From assembly GCA_018240425.1 (NCBI GenBank), contig JAFEFU010000037.1, forward strand, positions 1-64,000: a DNA stretch of 64,000 nucleotides, given 5' to 3'. The translations under genes and the position numbers were made by a program. Origin of the DNA: Pseudomonadota bacterium (GTDB lineage: Bacteria > Pseudomonadota > Alphaproteobacteria > Rhodobacterales > Rhodobacteraceae). Below the pieces are notes generated by a model. That model searched no databases and was not told where the DNA came from. It saw only the letters and a program-made list of their open reading frames with translations. Shown in pieces: positions 41,877 to 51,501 of the stretch; within the stretch, counting starts at the first letter, position 1, and the number at the start of each line of letters is the position of its first letter.

Positions 41877-43081
41877 TGGCGGGCACAAGGAAACGCCGGG
41901 TTCTCATCATCGTCGAGAACCTGCCGGTGCCCTTCGACCGGCGGGTCTGGGCCGAGGCGACGACGCTGGCGCAGGCCGGATACGAGGTGTCGGTCATCAG
42001 CCAGATGGGCAAGGATGCCGAGGCGGAATATGAGTTTCTGGACGGTGTCCATGTCCACCGCCATCCGATGCCGCCCGAGGGGAATGGCGCGGCGGGCTAT
42101 CTGCGCGAATACGGCGCGGCGCTGTGGCACGAGACGCGGCTGGCGCTGAAGGTCTGGCGGGCGCGCGGGATCGACGTGATCCACGGCTGCAACCCGCCCG
42201 ACCTGATCTTCCTGGTGGCCTGGGTGATGCGGCTGTTCGGGGTGCGCTATGTCTTCGACCACCACGACATCTGCCCCGAGCTTTACGAGACCAAGTTTGG
42301 CAAGCGCGGGATGCTGTGGCGGCTGATGGTGCTGGTCGAATGGCTGACCTTCCGCACCGCAACCGTGTCGATCGCCACCAACGAAAGCTATGCCGAGATC
42401 GCGCGGCGGCGGGGCGGCATGGCGGCCGAGGATGTGTTCATCGTCCGCTCCGGCCCCAAGATCGACAAGCTGGAAATCCGTTCGCCCAAACCCGAACTGA
42501 AAAAGGGCGCGCGGTTCCTGATCGGCTATGTCGGCGTGATCGGCCAGCAAGAGGGGCTGGACCTGCTGGTCGAGGTTGCTGCGCACCTGACCGGGTCGCT
42601 GGGGCGCAAGGATGTGCATTTCGGCATCGTCGGCGGCGGGCCGGCGCTGGAGGAGGTGAAGGCCGAGGTCAGGGCGCGGGGGCTGGAGGGGTACTTCACC
42701 TTCACCGGGCGGGCCCCGAACGATCTGCTTCTGGACATGCTCAACACCGCCGATGTCTGCGTGAACCCCGACCGGGCGACGCCGATGAACGATCTGTCGA
42801 CCATGAACAAGATCATGGAATACATGACGCTGATGAAGCCGATCGTGCAGTTCGACCTGAAGGAGGGGCGGGCCTCGGCGGCGGAGGCCTCGCTTTACGC
42901 GCGGCAGAACGATCCGGTGGATTTCGCCGAAAAGATCGCGGCGCTTCTCGACGATCCGGCGGCGCGCGAGCGAATGGGCCGGATCGGGCGCGAGCGGATC
43001 GAGGGCGGGCTCAGCTGGGCCCATTCGGTGCCGAACCTGCTGGCCGCCTACGACCGCGCCTTTGCCAAGATCGGGCGCTGA
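41876..43081 (+). CDS. Glycosyltransferase family 4
   Basis: A 401-residue GT-B glycosyltransferase for polysaccharide assembly at the cytoplasmic face. The N-terminal domain starts VLIIVENLPVPFDRRVWAEATTLAQAGYEVSVIS (key: LPVPFDRRVWAEATTL), with FDHHDICPELYE near residue 135, and the C-terminal domain has FLIGYVGVIGQQEGLDLLVE near 215 and ADVCVNPDRATPMNDLSTMNK near 298. The GTG just before this ATG would add one residue. The TGATG overlap with the dehydrogenase stop implies coupling. A strong hairpin includes its stop codon. Confidence 0.9.
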   Translation: MAGTRKRRVLIIVENLPVPFDRRVWAEATTLAQAGYEVSVISQMGKDAEAEYEFLDGVHVHRHPMPPEGNGAAGYLREYGAALWHETRLALKVWRARGIDVIHGCNPPDLIFLVAWVMRLFGVRYVFDHHDICPELYETKFGKRGMLWRLMVLVEWLTFRTATVSIATNESYAEIARRRGGMAAEDVFIVRSGPKIDKLEIRSPKPELKKGARFLIGYVGVIGQQEGLDLLVEVAAHLTGSLGRKDVHFGIVGGGPALEEVKAEVRARGLEGYFTFTGRAPNDLLLDMLNTADVCVNPDRATPMNDLSTMNKIMEYMTLMKPIVQFDLKEGRASAAEASLYARQNDPVDFAEKIAALLDDPAARERMGRIGRERIEGGLSWAHSVPNLLAAYDRAFAKIGR

Positions 43082-43101
43082 CCTGCGGCGCCGGTCAGCG
43101 C
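43075..43101. terminator. Hairpin spanning the convergent stop codons
   Basis: A 9-bp stem (GCGCTGACC with GGTCAGCGC) and 9-base loop contains the glycosyltransferase stop on one arm and the rhomboid-gene stop on the other. There is no T run, so any termination would be weak or protein-dependent. Confidence 0.45.
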
Positions 43102-43781
43102 GGCCGCACCCAGAGGGCCAGGAGCCAGCCGCCGACGAAGCCGCCGAGGTGGGTCTGCCAGGCAAGCCGCCCGCCCATCGCCAACCACAGGAGGCCGTTC
43201 AGCACCACGAGCATCGCCACCGAGCGCAGGACCGGGAGGATCGGAATGCGGCGGCGGGCGCGGATCTGGTAGTCCCAGGCGAGGATCATCCCGGCCAGCC
43301 CGAACAGCGCGCCCGAGGCGCCGATCATCGGCGCGGCGAGGGCGGCCGGCACCAGGGCGAAGCCGAGTCCGCCCGCGACCAGCAGGATCAGGTAACAGGC
43401 GAGGAACCGCCAGCCGCCCGCCACCCTCTCGACCGGGGGTCCGAGGGAAAAGAGCGTCGCCATGTTCAGCCCGAAATGCACCAGGCCGGCGTGCAGGAAG
43501 CCGTAGCTGAGGAACATCGCATAGGGCTGAACGCTGTAGTTCGGGGTCCAGCCGTGCAGAAGCCCGGCCCAGAAGCCGAAATAGTCGATGGCCAGCGTCC
43601 GGTCGCGCGTCTGCCCCCAGAGGCCGAGGTCGGTGCCGGACAGGACCAGTTCGGGCAGAAGGCAAAGGACGAAGATCAGCCAGACCGGCCAGGGGAGGGT
43701 GCGCAGGCCGGCGGCCATGCCCCGGGACGGGCCGGGGCCGGCAGCAGGGCCGACGGGAGCGGGGTCGAGGGGGGCACTCAT
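43095..43781 (-). CDS. Rhomboid-family intramembrane serine protease
   Basis: A 228-residue inner-membrane protease with about six spans. The catalytic serine lies in MIGASGALFGLAG near residue 152 and the histidine in WQTHLGGFVGG near 210, giving the Ser-His pair; LVHFGLNMATLFSLGPPVER near 108 supplies the HxxxN region. Its ATG lies one base from the exosortase gene stop, so it probably shares the exosortase transcript. Rhomboids cleave near membrane-spanning segments, so it may trim a membrane protein or a sorting-tail protein. Substrate not known. Confidence 0.9.
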   Translation of the reverse strand: MSAPLDPAPVGPAAGPGPSRGMAAGLRTLPWPVWLIFVLCLLPELVLSGTDLGLWGQTRDRTLAIDYFGFWAGLLHGWTPNYSVQPYAMFLSYGFLHAGLVHFGLNMATLFSLGPPVERVAGGWRFLACYLILLVAGGLGFALVPAALAAPMIGASGALFGLAGMILAWDYQIRARRRIPILPVLRSVAMLVVLNGLLWLAMGGRLAWQTHLGGFVGGWLLALWVRPR

Positions 43782-43782
43782 C

Positions 43783-45390
43783 TCAGAACGGCACGAACTT
43801 CGGCAGGGGTCTCAGGCTGATGTCCATGAAACGCAACAGCCGCGCCTCGGCGTCGGCATCGGTTTCGTCAGCGTTGATCGGAGTGACGTAGCGGACCAGC
43901 GCGCCATCGGTCCGGCCCTTGGTCAGGCTGTCGATCAGCACGTTCAGCTTGGCCCGGTAGTCGTTGGCCAGCCGCTCGCCCCGCCCTTCGAACCAGTAAT
44001 AGACCAGCTGGCGGTCAAGCCCCTTCTGGATGATGGCCCGGTTGGCGGTGAAGCGGCCGTAGCCCGCGGCGGTCATGTCGACCGGAACCTCGGTCAGGTT
44101 CGACACTTCCCAGCCGCCAGCCGGCAGGCAGACCTGCGGGGAATGGATGCCCTGACCCTCGGTCTGCTTCTTGTAATAGGCGACGAAGAGGGCGACCACG
44201 TCCTTCTCAGCAGGCGACTGGTAGACCGAGTTCAGATAATCATCCGCACCGAGCACCTTTTCGATGTCAGGCTCCAGACGCAGGGTGCCGCCCTGCCAGC
44301 CGTCAAGCGCCAGCGGGTAGAGGGCCAGCGGCTCGCGGTCGGGCAGGTTGGCGGCGGGGTCGGGGGTCAGGTGCCAGAGGGTGGCGAAAAGCGCGGTCAG
44401 GAGCGCCGCCAGCCCCAGGAACAGGCTGGCGCGCAGGCGCAGGATGCGGGCGAAGATGCCGCCGAACCCTTCGAAATCGAGGTCGATCGCCTGCGACAGG
44501 GACATGGGCGTCGGCGCAAGGCGCTGGAGGGTGGCGGCCATCCCAAACAGGATGCCGACGCAGATCAGGAACACGACCCAGCCTTCGAAGAAATGCAGGA
44601 AGCCCTCGGCCTGGCCGATGCCGTAGCGGTCGACCAGCCAGCCGATGATGGCGATGCGCACCGAGTTCATCATCACGGTGATCGGCGCGGCCGAGACGAG
44701 GAGCAGGAGCTTGTGCCACAGGGGGCCGCGGTAGAGAATGGCGAACAGGTACGAGAAGCTGAGGATCGGGAACAGGTAGCGCAGGCCCGAGCAGGCCTCG
44801 GCCACCTGGAGCTTGTAGACCCCGAGGTCGATGACGTTGCCGTCGAGATAGACGGCAACGCCGACCTGGCTGACCAGCCAGACCCCGATCACCGACGAGA
44901 CCCATTGCAGGAAGGTCGCGAGCTTCCAGTAGAGGATCTGCGGCAGGGGCAGCATGAAGATCAGGTGGAACACCGGCAGCTGGTGGCGGCGGCCGCGCGC
45001 CCAGCCGAAGATCGACAGGACCACACCGCTGACCCAGAAGATCAGCGCATAGGTGACGATGTCGGCGACCTTCATCAGGTTGCCGAGGATGGCCAGCGCC
45101 AGCGCGCCCACCATGACCAGAAGACCGGGCCAGCCGTCCGAGACGCGGGCAGCGGGTTCGGGCATCCGCCTGAGTTCGCGCAGGAACAGGTAGAGCGAGA
45201 CCATCGGGATGATCGGCCCGTGGCTGTATTCGGCGGTGGACCAGGCCTTGGCCAGCGACACCAGCCCGATCCAGAACACCGGCACCGCCGCCGCGATCAG
45301 CCCGGCGAACAGGATCAGGCCGGGCAGGTTGATCCGCGATCCCGCGAAGGCCGCGGACCGGGCCGGGATATTCTCGCTGCTGTTGGTCAT
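43783..45390 (-). CDS. Exosortase with fused EpsI domain (XrtD-like, VPLPA-CTERM-type)
   Basis: A 535-residue membrane protein. The N-terminal exosortase domain has about eight hydrophobic spans; the catalytic cysteine is in [16 protein letters not shown] near residue 198, the arginine in [10 protein letters not shown] near 243 and the histidine in GFLHFFEGW near 266. The soluble C-terminal domain (about 330-535: [16 protein letters not shown]) matches EpsI, which in other systems is a separate gene. An EpsI-fused exosortase is the arrangement of XrtD, which recognises VPLPA-CTERM tails; one such tail occurs at 54850. It should cleave and reattach tailed proteins during exopolysaccharide assembly. 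Confidence 0.9.
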   Translation of the reverse strand: MTNSSENIPARSAAFAGSRINLPGLILFAGLIAAAVPVFWIGLVSLAKAWSTAEYSHGPIIPMVSLYLFLRELRRMPEPAARVSDGWPGLLVMVGALALAILGNLMKVADIVTYALIFWVSGVVLSIFGWARGRRHQLPVFHLIFMLPLPQILYWKLATFLQWVSSVIGVWLVSQVGVAVYLDGNVIDLGVYKLQVAEACSGLRYLFPILSFSYLFAILYRGPLWHKLLLLVSAAPITVMMNSVRIAIIGWLVDRYGIGQAEGFLHFFEGWVVFLICVGILFGMAATLQRLAPTPMSLSQAIDLDFEGFGGIFARILRLRASLFLGLAALLTALFATLWHLTPDPAANLPDREPLALYPLALDGWQGGTLRLEPDIEKVLGADDYLNSVYQSPAEKDVVALFVAYYKKQTEGQGIHSPQVCLPAGGWEVSNLTEVPVDMTAAGYGRFTANRAIIQKGLDRQLVYYWFEGRGERLANDYRAKLNVLIDSLTKGRTDGALVRYVTPINADETDADAEARLLRFMDISLRPLPKFVPF

Positions 45391-45536
45391 GGGCGCGCGG
45401 GCATCTGTCTGATCTCGGGCACGAACCTAGCCCACGCGGCCAGGAATGGCGATGGAAATGCGCGGGCCTGCGAAAGGGCGGGTGTGGGTTCCCGGGCGGC
45501 GGTCGGCACAATCGCCGCCGTCGTCCGAAGATTGTC

Positions 45537-47021
45537 TCAGGGACGGAAACTGAAGTTCCGGCCGAGGGTCAGGAAGACCGCGGTCGAATGGGCGTTGGCC
45601 TTGCCGGTCTCGGTCCGGGTCCGGTAGGTCATGCCGCCGGTCATCGTCCAGTCAGCGGTCATTTGCCGGCTGTAGGTCGCCGTGAGGTCGGTCAACTGGA
45701 TCGTCGGCGCGTTGGTCGGGCCGATGTCGTCGGACTGGGCCCAGTTCAGGCCGAGGTTGACGTTCGAGACCGCGTTGATTGTATGGCCCCAGGAGAGACC
45801 GAACGTGGTGTCGAGGATTTCCTGGTTGACGTTGTTGGTGCCGACGCTGCGGTCGAGGTTGACGGTGAACGTGTCGCTGGCAAGCTGCAGCGAATAGGCG
45901 AGCGAGGCGACGATCGCGCGCTTGCCTACCGAACCCTTGGTGGTGCCGATCATGGCGTTCAGGCTGCCGTTGGGCAGTGCGAGGTTGCGCCCGAAGGACA
46001 GGGTGTCGCGCGTACCGTTCTGGTTGCGGGTCTGCGAATAGCTGCCCGTTATCGTGCCGTTGGCCACGGTTTGCACCAGGCTGACCGCCCCGGTCAGGCC
46101 GTCGTTGTGCGCAACCCCGCCTATCGTGTCGGTCTTGACCGACGTATGGCCGATCTGCGCGTCAAGCTGAAGGGTCTGGGTCAGGTCGCGGGTGACGCCA
46201 ACGGCATAGTCGACGGTGCGCCGGTCGGTCAGAACCAGATCCTTCGCCGTATAGTGGGTGTAGCCGGCGGTGACGCGCCCGGTGGTCACCTGGTTGAAGC
46301 GCAGGTTGGCCTGGGCGGTCGCGGTATCGGTGGTGGTGTCGAAGAGCCGCGGGTTGGTCACCTGCGAGAAGTTCTTTTCGGCGTGCTTGAGGTTGATGAC
46401 AAACCCCAGCGGATCGTTCAGCCCGGTCTCGTACTTCAGCGAATAGGACGGGTCGCGCAGGATGCCGCCGTTGGTGATGAGGTTGTTGGCCAGATCCTCG
46501 CGCAGGACCTGGAACGGGTTGAGGAACAGGCGCTCGACCCGGCGGTAGTGGCCGGTCAGGGTCAGCCGGCTGTTGGCGCTGTCGGCGACGTAGAGGACAT
46601 CGAAGATCGGGTCCTCAAGCCCCTTGAGGGTGCGGCCCGGGATGTGGGCATAGCGCAGCACGCCCGAGGCGTTCACCGTCAGCGTGTAGGCCTGGGTCAC
46701 GCTGCTGAGCCCGAAGGACAGGTTGGTGTCGGAAATACCGGTGGTGCCCGCCCCGCCGCCCGGTGTCAGCGCGAAGTTGTCGTCGCGCTTGGCCGTCGTC
46801 TTGATGCCTATGTCGATCTGCAGGCCCGGCTGCGGGCCGGTGCCGCTGGCCGAGGGCGGCGCCACGGCCGGCACCGCAGGCTGCCCCGTGGTTGCCGTTC
46901 CGCCATATTGCGTTCCTGTCGCCGGCGCGCCAACGCCGCCCTGTTGAGAGGCGGCGATGGTCGGCCAGACGAGGATCGAGACGGCCGCCAGAAATGCGGC
47001 CTTGCCAGTATTTTTTCCCAC
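45537..47021 (-). CDS. Outer-membrane beta-barrel exopolysaccharide protein
   Basis: A 494-residue exported protein. A signal peptide (about residues 1-24, ending near AASQQ) and a Pro/Gly-rich linker (PATGTQYGGTATTGQPAVPA, about 28-48) precede a long series of amphipathic beta strands ending in Phe (FSFRP), the usual mark of a barrel in the outer membrane. It resembles the PEP-CTERM-system-associated barrel proteins. Placed beside the Wza-like gene, it probably forms the export pore or secretion channel for the polymer. Gap to the exosortase gene is 146 bases. Confidence 0.82.
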   Translation of the reverse strand: MGKNTGKAAFLAAVSILVWPTIAASQQGGVGAPATGTQYGGTATTGQPAVPAVAPPSASGTGPQPGLQIDIGIKTTAKRDDNFALTPGGGAGTTGISDTNLSFGLSSVTQAYTLTVNASGVLRYAHIPGRTLKGLEDPIFDVLYVADSANSRLTLTGHYRRVERLFLNPFQVLREDLANNLITNGGILRDPSYSLKYETGLNDPLGFVINLKHAEKNFSQVTNPRLFDTTTDTATAQANLRFNQVTTGRVTAGYTHYTAKDLVLTDRRTVDYAVGVTRDLTQTLQLDAQIGHTSVKTDTIGGVAHNDGLTGAVSLVQTVANGTITGSYSQTRNQNGTRDTLSFGRNLALPNGSLNAMIGTTKGSVGKRAIVASLAYSLQLASDTFTVNLDRSVGTNNVNQEILDTTFGLSWGHTINAVSNVNLGLNWAQSDDIGPTNAPTIQLTDLTATYSRQMTADWTMTGGMTYRTRTETGKANAHSTAVFLTLGRNFSFRP

Positions 47022-47045
47022 CCGATAGTCCGCCCTTGTTATTTG

Positions 47046-47687
47046 TTATTCGAACAGCCGGCGCTCGGGAACCACGATCACGTCTCCGCCGCGGAGGGTG
47101 ATGACGGGCGCCGTCGAGCCGCGCTGAACGGCCTTGTAGTTGAAAGTATATACCGTCTCTTTGCCGGTTTTGGAATCCACCCTGTGCAGCTGGATGCGCT
47201 TGGTCGCGGCGAACTTGGTCAGGCCGCCCGATTCGGCGAGGAACTGGAGAAGCGTGGTGCCGGGCGTCAGGGGCAGCTTGCCGGGCTTGTTGAACTCGCC
47301 CATCGCGTAGATCGAGGTGGCGCTGGACCCGGTCAGCGTGGTGGCGGCGAGGTTGGCGTTGGCGTTGGCCACGGCCTGGGTGGTCGGGTTCAACTGGCCG
47401 ACCGACAGGAACACGGTGGGCGCCGCGGCGAACTTGGGCGCCAGCGCCGAGGAAATGGCCGAGCGCAGCTGGTCCACCGACTTGCCGTTGGCGGCGATGG
47501 CCCCGACCAGGGGCAGGCTGACGGTGCCGTCGGGAAGGACGAGGAGGCTGCGGTTCAGGCTGGGATCCTCGAGCACCTCCATCTGCAGCACGTCGCCGGG
47601 CTGGATATGATAGGCGTCGGCCATTGCAGCCGGGGCGATGAAGAGGGCCAGGAACAGGCCGAGAAGGGTTTTGAGCATTTTAGGCAC
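47046..47687 (-). CDS. Polysaccharide export protein (Wza-like)
   Basis: A 213-residue periplasmic/outer-membrane protein. A signal peptide (about residues 1-23, ending MADAYHIQ) leads to the export-domain motif YHIQPGDVLQMEVLEDPSLN near 26 and a SLBB-like beta-grasp region (GEFNKPGKLPLTPGTTLLQFLAESGG near 130, key part: LTPGTTLLQFLAESGG). It is shorter than E. coli Wza and lacks its C-terminal helix barrel, so it would need the neighbouring barrel protein. It lies 24 bases upstream of the barrel gene on the same strand. Confidence 0.88.
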   Translation of the reverse strand: MPKMLKTLLGLFLALFIAPAAMADAYHIQPGDVLQMEVLEDPSLNRSLLVLPDGTVSLPLVGAIAANGKSVDQLRSAISSALAPKFAAAPTVFLSVGQLNPTTQAVANANANLAATTLTGSSATSIYAMGEFNKPGKLPLTPGTTLLQFLAESGGLTKFAATKRIQLHRVDSKTGKETVYTFNYKAVQRGSTAPVITLRGGDVIVVPERRLFE

Positions 47688-47812
47688 CCGTTGGATTGGA
47701 CTGTGGACAGCTTATAAGCGAGTCGGCGGATTTCAAAACATTCACTGCACCCGACGCCGTTCGTTCACCTTGCCGAAACTTTCGTGCCTGTGCAGCAACA
47801 CCTTTGTGGCGA

Positions 47813-50254
47813 CTATTCGGCAATACCGGCAGATTTCAGTTTTTCCAGCTCTTTTTTCGCCGAAATCGCAAAATCGCGCGAATCGTTGGCCGGAATCAGC
47901 GCCACCACCCGCTCGAACGCCTTGGCCGCGTCGGCCTGGCGACCGGCCCGAAGATAGGCCATCGCCAGGTGGTAATGGACCGTCGGGTCGTCGGGCAGGC
48001 CGGCGGCCGCCTTTTCAAGCTCGCCCACCGCATCGGACAGGTTGCCGGTCAGCGCCGCGATCCAGCCGTAGGTATCCTGATAGGGGGCATAGCCGCTGCC
48101 CTTGAGGCGGCGGGCGATGACCGCGGCACGCTGGAGGCTGTCGGGATCCTTGCGGTAGTTCGACAGGAGGCTGGCGAGGTTGTTGGCGATGATCGGATTG
48201 GCGGAATTGTCCTTGTAGAGCGCTTCGTAGATCGTAATCGCCCCGTCGATGTTGCCCTCGGACTCGAGCTGGCCGGCCTCGGCCCATTTCAGCTCGCCCG
48301 CCTGCGGTGCGGCGGCAAGACCCTCTTTCAGCACCTCGTCGCCGTCCGCCCGGCGGGCCGGGTCGGTCATTACCAGGCGGTAGAGCGACATCCAGACCGC
48401 CGGGCGCGCCGGATCCTTGGTCAGTATCTTGCGGAAGCCCGCCTCGGCAGCGGCGCGTTCGCCGACGCTGGCCTCGACCGAGGCGGCGATGAACTGGACA
48501 TCGAGATTGTCGGGCTGGTCGGCCAGCATCTTCTGCGCGAAGGCCAGCGCCTCGGCGTTGCGGCCGTTGGCGAGGTGGTTGCGGACCAGAGCGATCTTGG
48601 CGTCGAGCCCTGCCCCCTGCCCCGTGGCCATCTGCTCGAGATACGAGAGCGCCGCGCCATTGTTCTGCTGGCCTTCGAGGATTGCGGCGCGCAGGTCGGC
48701 CAGATCGCCCGACACCGTGTCGTCCTTCAGCGATTCGAGTTGCTGGGCGACAGCATCGGCGCGCGGCCAGTCCTTCATCGCCACATAGAGCTGGCCGAGC
48801 GGCACCAGCAGCGACGGATCGCCCGGGCTGAGGCGCAGCGCGTCCAGAAGCACGCCCTCGGCGGGCAGCAGCTTGTTCTCGGAGGCAAGGAGCTGGGCAT
48901 AGCGCAGCGATTCCGCCGGCGCGCGGCCCGAGGCCTCGACCGCCTGCGCAAGCATGTCGCGCATCAGGTCGTGTTCGCCCTGGCGGTCGTAGGCCTGGGC
49001 CAGAAGGGTGATGAGGTCCGGGTTGCGGGGGTTGTCGTCAAGGCTGTCGCGCAGAAGGGCGATGGCGTCGCCGGCCTGGTCGCCCATGATGAGCCAGGTC
49101 GCCTTCATCTTGATTGCCTCGACCTGGCCGGAATCCTCGGACAGAACCTGCTCGACCAGCGCCCGGGCGGCGACATTGTCACCGACAGCCGTCTTCATCC
49201 GGGCGAGCCCGATCTTGATCGTCCGTTCCTCGGCGCCCTTGGGCAAGTCATTGAGGATCGCCTCCATCTCGGCGATCGCGGCGGTCCGGTCGCCCCGGTC
49301 GAAGAGGAAGCCCGCCCGCGACGAGCGGAAGACGGCCGGCGCCTTGCCCGAGGCGATGGCCTTGTCGAGTTCGGCGATGGCCGCGTCCGCTCCGCGATAC
49401 TGGCCCAGGAAGCGCACCAGCGCGATCTCGGCCCCCGGATCGTCGGACTTGGGATCGACGAGGCTGCGCAGATGGGCCTCGGCCTTGTCATATTCCTTGC
49501 GCGCGATGTACCAGCGGGTCAGTGACTCCTGGATCTCGGGTGCGTCGGGGAATTTCGCGGTCATCTCGAGCAGGCCGGCCTCGACGCCGGCGTCGTCGTT
49601 CAGGGCGGCGCGCACCGACAGGCGCTGTGCGTATAGAAGACGTTCGTCGGGGGCGATGGCGATGGCGCCGTCCAGTTCTGTCAGTGCCGATTGCAGGTTC
49701 TGGCTGCGGATCAGGTCGTCGATGATGACCTTGCGGACCACGAGGTTGCCGGGATCCCTGGCCTTCATCTCTTGCGCGGCCTTGACCGCCGCGACCACGC
49801 CGGCGGTGTTGCTGCGTTCGACCGCCTCGCCGTAGTCGCGGAAGATCTTCAGGGCCTGGAAGCCCTGATCATCGGGCTTGAGCGCAAGAGCGGCAGAGAT
49901 GAAACGGCTGGCATCGTCCCACTGGGCATTGTCCACCGCCATTTCCGACAGCGCCCTGAGGCCGGTCATGTCGTCGGGATATTGCTCGACGAGGCGCAGA
50001 TACTGGCTGTAGGCCTCTTTCAGGTTGCCGCGCTTGCGCTCGGCATCGGCATAGGCGAGACGCGCGGCACGGTGCTTGCCGTTGAACTTGAAGACGTTGC
50101 GGAACTCGACCAGGGCGCGGTCGACATCGCCTGCCTGGAGATACTGCATGCCCGACTGGAAATAGGCTTCGGCACGCTTTTCGGGGGATTCGCAGGCGGC
50201 AAGAAACAGGGAGGCAACCAGCAAGAGCGCGGAAACGGGCCTGCGAATGATCAT
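47813..50254 (-). CDS. PrsT-like TPR lipoprotein of the exosortase system
   Basis: An 813-residue periplasmic protein with a lipobox (SLFLAACESP, cleavage before C20) and many tetratricopeptide-like repeats from about residue 28 to the end, e.g. AEAYFQSGMQYLQAGDVDRA, LYRLVMTDPARRADG and YHLAMAYLRAGRQADAAKAFE. The length and architecture match the PEP-CTERM-system TPR protein PrsT. It may act as a scaffold between exosortase, barrel and polymer synthesis. The 125 bases between it and the Wza-like gene hold no gene. Its exact role is not established. Confidence 0.85.
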   Translation of the reverse strand: MIIRRPVSALLLVASLFLAACESPEKRAEAYFQSGMQYLQAGDVDRALVEFRNVFKFNGKHRAARLAYADAERKRGNLKEAYSQYLRLVEQYPDDMTGLRALSEMAVDNAQWDDASRFISAALALKPDDQGFQALKIFRDYGEAVERSNTAGVVAAVKAAQEMKARDPGNLVVRKVIIDDLIRSQNLQSALTELDGAIAIAPDERLLYAQRLSVRAALNDDAGVEAGLLEMTAKFPDAPEIQESLTRWYIARKEYDKAEAHLRSLVDPKSDDPGAEIALVRFLGQYRGADAAIAELDKAIASGKAPAVFRSSRAGFLFDRGDRTAAIAEMEAILNDLPKGAEERTIKIGLARMKTAVGDNVAARALVEQVLSEDSGQVEAIKMKATWLIMGDQAGDAIALLRDSLDDNPRNPDLITLLAQAYDRQGEHDLMRDMLAQAVEASGRAPAESLRYAQLLASENKLLPAEGVLLDALRLSPGDPSLLVPLGQLYVAMKDWPRADAVAQQLESLKDDTVSGDLADLRAAILEGQQNNGAALSYLEQMATGQGAGLDAKIALVRNHLANGRNAEALAFAQKMLADQPDNLDVQFIAASVEASVGERAAAEAGFRKILTKDPARPAVWMSLYRLVMTDPARRADGDEVLKEGLAAAPQAGELKWAEAGQLESEGNIDGAITIYEALYKDNSANPIIANNLASLLSNYRKDPDSLQRAAVIARRLKGSGYAPYQDTYGWIAALTGNLSDAVGELEKAAAGLPDDPTVHYHLAMAYLRAGRQADAAKAFERVVALIPANDSRDFAISAKKELEKLKSAGIAE

Positions 50255-50346
50255 AATATCGGGTTCAGCCTTGGCAATGGAGCAGCGCCGGCCGAGGGAG
50301 CCGGCGCGAGTGACCCGACGATATATAGCGGCAGGCGCGGTGAAAG

Positions 50347-51036
50347 TCAGTAGCCGGTTCCGCGCACCACGGCGCCACAGGTCTTGAGCATCACGACCAC
50401 GTCGGTCGCGAAGTCGAGCTGCGCATCATAGGCGCTGTCGAACTCGGCGCGCTTGGCGAAATCGCAGCCGTTGCGGTCGGAAATCTGCCACAGGCCGGTC
50501 AGGCCGGGGCGCAGGCCGTAATAAGCCAGCCCGGGATACATGCCACGCTGCGAGGGCATCATCGGGCGCGGCCCGACCAGCGACATGTCGCCCTTCAGGA
50601 CGTTCCAGAGCTGCGGCAATTCGTCCAGCGAGGACTTGCGAAGGAAGCGGCCGATGGCGGTGACGCGGGGATCGTCCCTCAGCTTCTGCTTGTCGGTCCA
50701 TTCGCGCAGCGCATGGTCGTTCTGCTGGAGATAGCCGTCGAGAATGTCGTCGGCGTCCTCGACCATCGTGCGCAGCTTCAGCATGCGGAAGATGCGCCCG
50801 CCGCGCCCGACCCTTTCGCTGAGGTAGAAGGGCCGGTTGCCGTCGAGCCAGACCGCGAGCGCGAGCAGCAGGACAAGGGGCACGACCAATGGGCTGGTCA
50901 GGATGACAAGCGACAGGTCGCACACCCGCTTGAGCCGGTTGCGGTAGATGCCGCGGCGGTAGGGCACCGAGACAGTCCCGACGGCGGCGCAAACGCCGTG
51001 GATGCCGTCCCTGAGGTCGTTCAACTGCATGGTCAT
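50347..51036 (-). CDS. Initiating sugar transferase (undecaprenyl-phosphate type)
   Basis: A polyprenyl-phosphate sugar-1-phosphate transferase (WcaJ/ExoY family) that starts repeat-unit assembly on the lipid carrier. With start ATG 51036 it is 229 residues; ATG 51150 would give 267. One membrane helix lies at about residues 34-57 ([20 protein letters not shown]). Signatures: [12 protein letters not shown] near 82, [20 protein letters not shown] near 131, LVGPRPMMP near 151 and [14 protein letters not shown] near 172. It is divergent from the ATPase/Wzz/kinase operon across 350-465 bases of control region. Confidence 0.88.
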   Translation of the reverse strand: MTMQLNDLRDGIHGVCAAVGTVSVPYRRGIYRNRLKRVCDLSLVILTSPLVVPLVLLLALAVWLDGNRPFYLSERVGRGGRIFRMLKLRTMVEDADDILDGYLQQNDHALREWTDKQKLRDDPRVTAIGRFLRKSSLDELPQLWNVLKGDMSLVGPRPMMPSQRGMYPGLAYYGLRPGLTGLWQISDRNGCDFAKRAEFDSAYDAQLDFATDVVVMLKTCGAVVRGTGY

Positions 51037-51501
51037 TCGAGGCACCGGTTCTCTAACGCTACTAATGAAAAATCCGCCGGATCCGTCCCCGGTGTCCGGT
51101 TCGGGGGGATCCGCAGTCCTCACCATTGTTCTGCCATATTTTTTTAGCACTTTGGCATCGCGAGCGAAACGTTAATTCAATGAATGCTTAGGCGGACTGC
51201 CGCCTGATCCGTTAGCTTGTTCGGATTTTGCGTGATCGGTCGGCGCAAAACCCCCTGCGCACCCCCTAATTGGTTCATTTGTGGAAACAATTTGAGCATC
51301 TTTGCGCCGCGGGACGGCCAGACACGACCTATTGAGCCGCGATCATGGCCGAATCATGGGAATGAAGTCATAAGGGGCCGTGGTCGCGCCCAGACGCGCC
51401 ATCAAGTTGACGAAGTGATTGTGCATCAGGCGCGTGCCGGTCGGCAGACCCCAGACGGGCGGGACCGGGCACGGCCAGAGTTGGTGACGAAAGACAGGCG
51501 G
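51037..51501. promoter_or_regulatory. Divergent control region of the two exopolysaccharide operons
   Basis: About 465 bases separate the sugar-transferase start from the ATPase start. It holds AT-rich stretches near 51137-51150 and 51170-51185, but I find no convincing -35/-10 pair, sigma-54 site, dyad or small gene in it. Both operons probably start here. Confidence 0.45.

Noticed and set aside
45588..47717. Rightward frame of about 700 codons opposite the barrel and Wza-like genes
   Set aside because: Shadow; the minus strand shows signal peptides and export-domain motifs, the plus strand none.
51137..51260. Sigma-54-type promoter upstream of the sugar transferase/ATPase operons
   Set aside because: A GG...GC-like pair (TTGGCATCGCGAGCG) near 51152 lacks the second GC element at correct spacing, so no confident match.
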